Source of the DNA: Canicola haemoglobinophilus
GTDB taxonomy: Bacteria; Pseudomonadota; Gammaproteobacteria; Enterobacterales; Pasteurellaceae
Direction: 5' to 3'
Length of the DNA: 64,000 bases
NCBI RefSeq assembly: GCF_002015075.1
Contig: NZ_MUXZ01000008.1
Span: forward strand, 1 to 64,000
In this document: one piece after another, positions 55,318-62,246 of the stretch
How positions within the stretch are numbered: position 1 is the first letter of the stretch
How the letters are laid out: the number at the start of each line of letters is the position of its first letter
The notes under the pieces: generated by a model
Told to the model about the DNA's origin: nothing
The model's database searches: none
What the model saw: only the letters and a program-made list of their open reading frames with translations
Made by a program: the position numbers and the translations under genes

Positions 55318-55930
55318 CCCATTCTTCAGCAAAGACGTGGTTTGGAAGAGTTTGGGAGAGGTTGCTAAAATACAACGAGGAGCATCTCCACGACCTATTT
55401 CACAATATCTAACAGATGATAAAGATGGAATTCCTTGGATTAAAATTGGTGATGTTGCTGTTGGTGCTAAATATGTGGATAAAACAGAGCAAAGAATAAC
55501 TTATGAAGGTTCTCTAAAATCAAGAGTTCTTAAAAAAGGCGATTTTATAATGTCAAATTCAATGAGTTATGGCAGACCATATATTTTAAATATTGATGGA
55601 GCAATACACGATGGTTGGGCTTCAATTAGTGAATTTCAAGATAAAATAAATTCTGATTTTTTATACTATTATCTTTCATCTGACACAGTGCAGTCCTATT
55701 GGGCTGGAAAAATCAATAGTGGCTCAGTAAGTAATTTGAATTCAGATATAATAAAATCTTTATTAATCCCAATCCCCCCACTGGAAACCCAAGCCAAGAT
55801 TGTCAAAATTTTGGATAAATTTGACCGCTTGACCAATTCCATCAGCGATGGCTTGCCAAAGGAAATTGAATTAAGACGTAAGCAGTATGAGTATTATCGG
55901 GAGCTGTTGTTGGGATTTGCTAGGGTCTAA
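55283..55930 (+). CDS. hsdS: Specificity subunit HsdS, C-terminal half
   Basis: Second recognition domain and second conserved helix: VVWKSLGEVAKIQRGASPRP, then IPWIKIGDV, a TRD2 body, IPIPPLETQAKIVKILDKFD and LRRKQYEYYRELLLGF. Read alone it could begin at ATG 55283 (MIFPIGGGYK), which has no clear ribosome site, so independent translation is doubtful. The G tract at 55298-55306 lies in both frames. Fusion with the upstream half restores a full HsdS. rhuM-2 follows 12 bases later. Confidence 0.88.
   Translation: MIFPIGGGYKTNPFFSKDVVWKSLGEVAKIQRGASPRPISQYLTDDKDGIPWIKIGDVAVGAKYVDKTEQRITYEGSLKSRVLKKGDFIMSNSMSYGRPYILNIDGAIHDGWASISEFQDKINSDFLYYYLSSDTVQSYWAGKINSGSVSNLNSDIIKSLLIPIPPLETQAKIVKILDKFDRLTNSISDGLPKEIELRRKQYEYYRELLLGFARV
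55298..55306 (+). repeat. Poly-G tract (9 G) in hsdS
   Basis: Nine consecutive G in an AT-rich gene. By frame arithmetic G9 puts the halves out of frame; G8 or G11 joins them through ...DRGGYKTNPF.... This is the usual form of a slipped-strand phase-variation switch. Confidence 0.93.
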
Positions 55931-55942
55931 GATGAGGTTTAA

Positions 55943-56938
55943 ATGACGGATTTGATTATTTATAACACAGAAGACGGAAAGTCTAATGTTGCTTTATTGG
56001 TTTCTAATGGCGAGGCTTGGCTTACGCAAAATCAACTTGCAGAACTTTTTGACACCTCTGTAGCAAATATCGTCACGCATATAAAAAACATATTACAAGA
56101 CAATGAGTTAGATGAAAATTCAGTTGTTAAGGATTATTTAATAACTGCCAAAGATGGGAAAAATTATCAAGTTAAACATTATTCTTTGGCGATGATTTTG
56201 GCGATTGGTTTTCGAGTTAGAAGCGTTCGTGGGGTACAGTTTCGAAAGTGGGCAAATACGACATTACAAACCTATTTAGAAAAAGGATTTCTGATAGATA
56301 GCGATAGATTAAAAAATCCACAAGGGCGGTTAGATTATTTTGATGAGTTACTTGAACAAATTCGAGAAATCCGAGCTAGTGAAATGCGTTTTTACCAGAA
56401 AGTTAGAGAGTTGTTTAGCTTGTCTAGCGATTATGATAAGTCTGATAAAGCGACACAGATGTTTTTTGCCGAAACTCAAAATAAATTAATCTATGCAATA
56501 ACCCAACAAACTGCAGCAGAATTGATCGTTAAACGGGCTAAATCGTCGTTACCTAATATGGGATTAACCTCGTGGAAAGGTAAAGTTGTGCGTAAGGGGG
56601 ATGTTGTTGTAGCAAAAAATTATCTTAATAATGATGAGCTTGATTCCCTTAATCGTTTGGTGATGATTTTTCTTGAAAGTGCGGAACTAAGAGTCAAAAA
56701 GCAAAAAGATTTAACCTTGGCATTTTGGCGAAATAATGTTGATAGCTTATTAGAGTTTAATGGTTTTCCTGTCCTTGAAGGTTTGGGAGATTATTCCCAT
56801 AAACAAATGGAACAGCTTGCACATCAGGAATATGAACAATTTAATTATTCTCGAAAACAGCTAAAACAAATGCTTGCTGATGCGGAGGATTTGAAAGAGT
56901 TGGAGAGGCTAGAAATTAGTCTAAAAAATAACTCATAA
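55943..56938 (+). CDS. rhuM: RhuM family protein 2
   Basis: 331 residues, a divergent paralogue of the protein at 53711. Shared blocks: WLTQNQLAELFDTSVANIV with HIKNIL, DNELDENSVVKDY, DGKNYQVKHYSLAMILAIGF, RVRSVRGVQFRKWANTTLQ, then QTAAELIVKRA and NMGLTSWKGKV near the middle. Similarity is spread over the whole length, but many positions differ, so it is not a recent duplicate. Located between hsdS and the RloC-like gene. Confidence 0.85.
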   Translation: MTDLIIYNTEDGKSNVALLVSNGEAWLTQNQLAELFDTSVANIVTHIKNILQDNELDENSVVKDYLITAKDGKNYQVKHYSLAMILAIGFRVRSVRGVQFRKWANTTLQTYLEKGFLIDSDRLKNPQGRLDYFDELLEQIREIRASEMRFYQKVRELFSLSSDYDKSDKATQMFFAETQNKLIYAITQQTAAELIVKRAKSSLPNMGLTSWKGKVVRKGDVVVAKNYLNNDELDSLNRLVMIFLESAELRVKKQKDLTLAFWRNNVDSLLEFNGFPVLEGLGDYSHKQMEQLAHQEYEQFNYSRKQLKQMLADAEDLKELERLEISLKNNS

Positions 56939-56966
56939 AAACTCTAAAATATAGGAGAGAGTCACA

Positions 56967-59093
56967 ATGATTATTGATCTTACTGGTAATGATTTATTCA
57001 ACTTCAATGAAATCACATTTGACAAAAAAGTTAATTTTATTTTTGGTAAAAATGGTTGTGGGAAATCTACAATCACTAAATTAGTAAAAGAGCAATGCAA
57101 TAACTATGATGTCAAAATATTTCAAGGATTTGAGAGTGTTGTTAGTGAAAATAATACTCTAGATACTGTTATTCTAGGAGAAGAAAATACTGAAATTAAT
57201 CAAATAATATCCGAAGAAGAAAGTCGAATAAAGGAAATCGAAAAGAATATAGAATCCATCCAGAATAATCTCATTGATAATGGGACAGAAAATTTATGGA
57301 AAGAGCATGAGGTAAAAGAAAAAGATGTAGCAAATATAAAAAATGAGATTGATAATTTTTGTAGGAATAAAGCAAGAGAGATAAAAAATCGTGATTTGAA
57401 AATTTCTTCAACATCATATGATATTGGAGCATTTAAAAACGATATAATATGTGCTAAAGGCTTGGAAACACAAGAGATTGAAAAACTTGAATCATTACTG
57501 AGGTCTGAAGTCAAGTCAGCTCAAATAATAAATAAGCTAAACATCAATCTAAAAAATGAAGTAACGGATGTTAATACCTTACTTCAACGAAAAGTTGTAG
57601 AAAGAACGAGGTTAAGCCGTTTAGATGACAACTCTGCTAAAAGAGATTTTGCCGAAAAAGGATTGGTCCTACATCAAGAAGGAGAACATTGTGCCTTTTG
57701 TAATCATATTGTTTCAAAAGAAACATTAGCAGAACTAGAGAATTATTTTTCAGCAGATGAAGTGAGAAATTTTAAATACGAGATAAAAAATAAAATTGGA
57801 AAATTAAAATCTTATATCACCGATATTCAAAACATCAGTATAGATAGCTCCAACTTTTATGCTGACTATCAATCTAAAATTGATGAAATCAATCCTACTT
57901 TAGAAAATGCAAAAAACGAATATCAAAAATTTTTAAATGAATTAATTTCCAAATTAGAGAATAAGTTGGCTTATCTATTTGAAGAGTGTGAAAAACTCAC
58001 TCTGTCTTGTACTAATGATATTGATTCCATTATTGATTATTACAATCAGATTGTAGATGACAATAACCGTAGCGACTTAACAAAAAAACAAAATGATGCT
58101 CGTGATGCCCTACGTTATCACTTTGTGAAAGAGTATTGTGATGGATTTCAATACGAAGTGAGAAAGTCTAACTTGGAAGTACATCAGAAACTACTTCAAG
58201 ATTTAAAAAATAAAGTTGATGATGAAAAATCAAAAATTAAAATATATCAAAATAATATTAACCAAATTGAAGAAAATATCAAAAAATTATTGGAAAGTAC
58301 AAAAAATGAAAAGATTCTGGTTGAGAGAATCAATAAAAAATTAAAGCTTTATGCTAGTTTTGAGCTGATTCATCAGGAGATAAGTAATGATTATCAAATC
58401 AAGTGCTTAAGAACTTTAAATATAAGAAGTGTTCAAGAACTATCTACAGGGGAGAAAAATCTGATTGCTTTCTTATATTTTATTGAGAAATTAGATGAAT
58501 TGAGTGATAACTCTAATTTAAATAAAAAGTGCATTATTTTTGATGATCCAATGAATTCCAATGATGATGCCGTTCAATATTTGATTATTGAAGAATTACA
58601 GAGATTAAAAGATAAGAATGTTCGTGATGATGAGAGATTTATTTTACTAACACACAATACTCATTTTTATTTAAATGTAAAATATGCTTGTAATTATAAA
58701 GGCAACAATTTTTATCATTTAAGAAAAGTTAAAAATAGTGTTAATTTACTTAAAATAACTAATCCAGAAGATGATTTTAAAACAAACTATGCCGCACTTT
58801 GGCAGGAGTTAAAGTTTCTTTTCAATCAAAATAATGTTAGTCCAAGTATGCTTTTAAATCCCATTAGGAGGATTATTGAAACTTATACTAAATTTAATGG
58901 ATTGCATCAAAGTGATTTTTTTGAAAATATACCTGGTGCAAGAAAGTTATTTAATGTGAATTCCCATTCTATAGATGATTTAGAAGCTGAATTAAATGGA
59001 AAATCAAAACAAGAAATTATTGACTTATTTAAACGTTGTTTTGAACAAAATAATGCAATAGCACATTATAAGAAATTTTTCGGAGATAAATGA
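56967..59093 (+). CDS. rloC: RloC/PrrC-like AAA_13 anticodon nuclease candidate
   Basis: 708 residues. The ATPase head has Walker A GKNGCGKST (27-35), the ABC-type signature LSTGEK (492-497), Walker B-like IIFDDP (523-528) and an H-loop LTHNTH (561-566). Between Walker A and signature lies a long coiled coil with a CxxC zinc hook at its tip (Cys242-Ala-Phe-Cys245 in EHCAFCNH). The C-terminus has Arg634-x-x-x-Glu638 and His667, matching the spacing of the PrrC triad Arg320-Glu324-His356. RloC nucleases cut tRNA anticodons after DNA damage or phage attack and are found linked to type I systems. Substrate and activity here are inference. The stop overlaps the hsdR ATG by 4 bases; AGGAGAG is the ribosome site. 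Confidence 0.78.
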   Translation: MIIDLTGNDLFNFNEITFDKKVNFIFGKNGCGKSTITKLVKEQCNNYDVKIFQGFESVVSENNTLDTVILGEENTEINQIISEEESRIKEIEKNIESIQNNLIDNGTENLWKEHEVKEKDVANIKNEIDNFCRNKAREIKNRDLKISSTSYDIGAFKNDIICAKGLETQEIEKLESLLRSEVKSAQIINKLNINLKNEVTDVNTLLQRKVVERTRLSRLDDNSAKRDFAEKGLVLHQEGEHCAFCNHIVSKETLAELENYFSADEVRNFKYEIKNKIGKLKSYITDIQNISIDSSNFYADYQSKIDEINPTLENAKNEYQKFLNELISKLENKLAYLFEECEKLTLSCTNDIDSIIDYYNQIVDDNNRSDLTKKQNDARDALRYHFVKEYCDGFQYEVRKSNLEVHQKLLQDLKNKVDDEKSKIKIYQNNINQIEENIKKLLESTKNEKILVERINKKLKLYASFELIHQEISNDYQIKCLRTLNIRSVQELSTGEKNLIAFLYFIEKLDELSDNSNLNKKCIIFDDPMNSNDDAVQYLIIEELQRLKDKNVRDDERFILLTHNTHFYLNVKYACNYKGNNFYHLRKVKNSVNLLKITNPEDDFKTNYAALWQELKFLFNQNNVSPSMLLNPIRRIIETYTKFNGLHQSDFFENIPGARKLFNVNSHSIDDLEAELNGKSKQEIIDLFKRCFEQNNAIAHYKKFFGDK

Positions 59094-62000
59094 TGAAAAA
59101 TCAAACTACCCTCATCACCGAAACCAATCATTTTATCATTTTGGATAAATATACGCCCCTTGAGCAATCGGCGAATTATCAAACGGAAAGCGATTTGGAG
59201 CGTGAATTTATCCAAGATTTGACCAATCAAGGCTATGAATATCGCACTGATTTAAACAGCCAAGAGAAGCTACTTGCCAATGTGCGTGAGCAGTTGCAAA
59301 GGCTAAATCATGTGGTTTTTACCGATGGAGAATGGAGGCGTTTTGTTGAAGAATATTTGGATAAACCATCAGAGAATTTATTGGATAAAACCCGCAAAAT
59401 TCATAATAACCATATTTATGATTTTGTGTTTGATACGGGGCGTATTCAAAATATTTATTTGCTTGATAAGAAAAATATTGCCAATAATAAATTACAAGTT
59501 ATTAATCAATTTGAACAAACTGGCATACACGCCAATCGCTATGATGTCACTATTTTGGTCAATGGTTTGCCTTTGGTGCAGGTTGAATTGAAAAAACGTG
59601 GGGTGGCAATTCGTGAAGCCTTTAACCAAATTCATCGTTATAGCAAAGAAAGCTTTAATAGCGAAAATTCTTTGTTTAAGTATTTACAAGTTTTTGTCAT
59701 CTCAAATGGCACAGACACTCGTTATTTTGCCAACACCACCAAGCGGGATAAAAACAGCTTTGATTTTACGATGAACTGGGCGAAATCCGATAACAGCTTG
59801 ATTAAGGATTTAAAAGATTTTACCGCAACTTTTTTCCAAAAAAATACTTTGCTGAAAATCTTGATTGATTATTCGGTGTTTGATGTCAGCGATACTTTGC
59901 TGTTAATGCGTCCTTATCAGATTGCGGCGACCGAACGGATTTTATGGAAAATTCAAAGTGCTTATCTGAATAAAAACTGGAGCAATGTGGAGAGCGGTGG
60001 TTTTATTTGGCATACCACAGGTTCGGGCAAAACTTTAACCAGTTTTAAAGTGGCTCGTTTGGCGACCGAATTGCCTTTTATTGATAAGGTGTTTTTTGTG
60101 GTGGATAGAAAAGATTTGGACTATCAAACGATGAAAGAATATCAGCGTTTTTCCCCAGACAGCGTCAATGGTTCAGAAAGCACTGCAGGCTTAAAGCGTA
60201 ATTTGGACAAAGAAGATAACAAAATCATTGTTACCACTATTCAAAAGCTCAACAATTTGATGAAATCGGAAGAGAATTTATCGATTTATCAAAAACAGGT
60301 GGTGTTTATTTTTGATGAATGTCATCGCTCTCAGTTTGGCGAAGCTCAAAAAAATCTCAAGAAAAAGTTTAAAAAGTTCTGCCAATTTGGTTTTACGGGG
60401 ACACCAATTTTCCCTGAAAATGCTTTAGGCTCAGAAACTACTGCCAGCGTCTTTGGGCGAGAATTACATTCTTATGTGATTACCGATGCGATTCGTGATG
60501 AAAAAGTGCTGAAATTTAAGGTGGATTACAATGATGTACGTCCAACCTTTAAAGACATTGAGCAAGAAAAAGATTTAGAAAAACTGACCGCACTTGAAGC
60601 CAAACAAGCCTTTTCACACCCTGAGCGTATTCGAGAAATTACCCAATATATCTTGGATAATTTCAAATACAAAACTCACCGTATCAATGGGGGAAAGGGC
60701 TTTAATGCCATGTTTGCAGTCTCTAGTGTGGAAGCCGCTAAGCTGTATTACCAAGCCTTTAAACGACTACAGCAAGGGGTAGAAAAACCACTAAAAGTTG
60801 CCACTATTTTCTCGTTTACCGCCAATGAAGAGCAAAATGCGGTGGGCGATATTATCGATGAAAGTTTTGATACTGATGCCATGGACTTGACGGCTAAAGA
60901 GTTCTTGGCGCAAGCGATGGTAGATTATAACCAGCATTTTAAAAGTAACTTTGGCATTGAAAAATTCCAAGAATATTATCGTGATTTAGCTAAACGAGTG
61001 AAAAATCAAGAGATTGATTTACTGATTGTGGTGGGAATGTTTTTGACAGGCTTTGATGCCCCAAGATTGAACACGCTATTTGTGGATAAAAATTTGCGTT
61101 ATCACGGCTTGCTACAAGCCTATTCTCGCACCAACCGTATTTTTGATGCGACTAAAACCTTTGGCAATATCGTTACTTTCCGAGATTTAGAGCAAGACAC
61201 CATTGATGCCATTACCTTGTTCGGCAATAAAAACACCAAAAATGTGGTGCTAGAAAAAAGCTATCAAGAATATATGCAGGGCTATGAGGACAAACTAACT
61301 GGCGAATTTTGTCGAGGTTATTTGGCGGTGGTGAAAGAATTGCAGGAAAAATTCCCTGACCCAGCGAATATTGAAACCGAAAAAGACAAAAAAGCCTTTG
61401 TTAAACTTTTTGGCGAATATCTGCGTATTGATAATGTGCTACAAAATTATGATGAATATACCGAGCTAAAAAAACAGGTGGAAAACATACCGCACAATCA
61501 AGCTCAAGAACAAGCTGGGGAGTATAACGCCAAACCTATTTTAACCGAGCATAAAGTGCAGGATTATCGTTCAACCTATAATGATATTCGTGAATGGCTA
61601 CGCCAACAAAAAGCAGGAAATGAGCCTAAAAAACTAACGATTGATTGGGATGATGTGGTGTTTGAGGTGGATCTTTTGAAATCTCAAGAGATCAACTTAG
61701 ACTATATTTTAGAACTAATTTTTGAACAGAATAAAAAATCCAATAATAAAGAAGCTTTGATTGCAGATATTCGCCGCACCGTTCGGGCAAGCCTTGGTAA
61801 TCGTGCCAAAGAAAGCTTAATTGTAGAATTTATTGAGCAAACGGATCTTAATCAATTTGAACATAAAGCGGATATTATCGAAGCCTTTTTCAAATATGCT
61901 CAAAACAAGCTACAAACAGAAGCCAACGCTTTGATTGATGAAGAAAAATTGAATGTGGAGGCCGCTAGACGATATATTAGCAATTCTTTAAAACGGGAAT

Positions 62001-62146
62001 ACGCTAGCGAAAATGGTACAGAGTTAAACGATATTCTGCCGAAAATGAGCCCACTTAATCCAAAATATTTAACCTTAAAACAAAGTGTTTTCCAAAAAGT
62101 GTCGGCTTTTGTGGAGAAGTTTAAGGGAATTGGACGTAATTTATAA
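59090..62146 (+). CDS. hsdR: Type I restriction endonuclease subunit HsdR (type IC)
   Basis: Motor and nuclease subunit. 1018 residues. The PD-(D/E)xK nuclease site is Asp152, Glu166, Lys168; counted from the second ATG (59093) these become 151, 165 and 167, the EcoR124I numbers, so that ATG may be the true start. Motor motifs: Walker A TTGSGKT (about 309-316), DECH box FDECHRSQFG (about 408), FGFTGTPIF and VVGMFLTGFDAPRLN. One exact Hin uptake sequence is at about 60589. Intact over the full length and coupled to rloC. Confidence 0.97.
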   Translation: MMKNQTTLITETNHFIILDKYTPLEQSANYQTESDLEREFIQDLTNQGYEYRTDLNSQEKLLANVREQLQRLNHVVFTDGEWRRFVEEYLDKPSENLLDKTRKIHNNHIYDFVFDTGRIQNIYLLDKKNIANNKLQVINQFEQTGIHANRYDVTILVNGLPLVQVELKKRGVAIREAFNQIHRYSKESFNSENSLFKYLQVFVISNGTDTRYFANTTKRDKNSFDFTMNWAKSDNSLIKDLKDFTATFFQKNTLLKILIDYSVFDVSDTLLLMRPYQIAATERILWKIQSAYLNKNWSNVESGGFIWHTTGSGKTLTSFKVARLATELPFIDKVFFVVDRKDLDYQTMKEYQRFSPDSVNGSESTAGLKRNLDKEDNKIIVTTIQKLNNLMKSEENLSIYQKQVVFIFDECHRSQFGEAQKNLKKKFKKFCQFGFTGTPIFPENALGSETTASVFGRELHSYVITDAIRDEKVLKFKVDYNDVRPTFKDIEQEKDLEKLTALEAKQAFSHPERIREITQYILDNFKYKTHRINGGKGFNAMFAVSSVEAAKLYYQAFKRLQQGVEKPLKVATIFSFTANEEQNAVGDIIDESFDTDAMDLTAKEFLAQAMVDYNQHFKSNFGIEKFQEYYRDLAKRVKNQEIDLLIVVGMFLTGFDAPRLNTLFVDKNLRYHGLLQAYSRTNRIFDATKTFGNIVTFRDLEQDTIDAITLFGNKNTKNVVLEKSYQEYMQGYEDKLTGEFCRGYLAVVKELQEKFPDPANIETEKDKKAFVKLFGEYLRIDNVLQNYDEYTELKKQVENIPHNQAQEQAGEYNAKPILTEHKVQDYRSTYNDIREWLRQQKAGNEPKKLTIDWDDVVFEVDLLKSQEINLDYILELIFEQNKKSNNKEALIADIRRTVRASLGNRAKESLIVEFIEQTDLNQFEHKADIIEAFFKYAQNKLQTEANALIDEEKLNVEAARRYISNSLKREYASENGTELNDILPKMSPLNPKYLTLKQSVFQKVSAFVEKFKGIGRNL

Positions 62147-62246
62147 TTCTTTTAATATGCAGTTAAATTTCTATGGAAATTTGCAAAATTTTCTGAAAAA
62201 CTAACCGCTCTTATAACAAACACAACATTATTTACTTGGAGAGATT

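Noticed and set aside
55097..55375. Minus-strand frame of 92 codons opposite hsdS.
   Set aside because: It is the antisense of the 12-bp repeat (giving QLPA repeats) and has no start signal or similarity.
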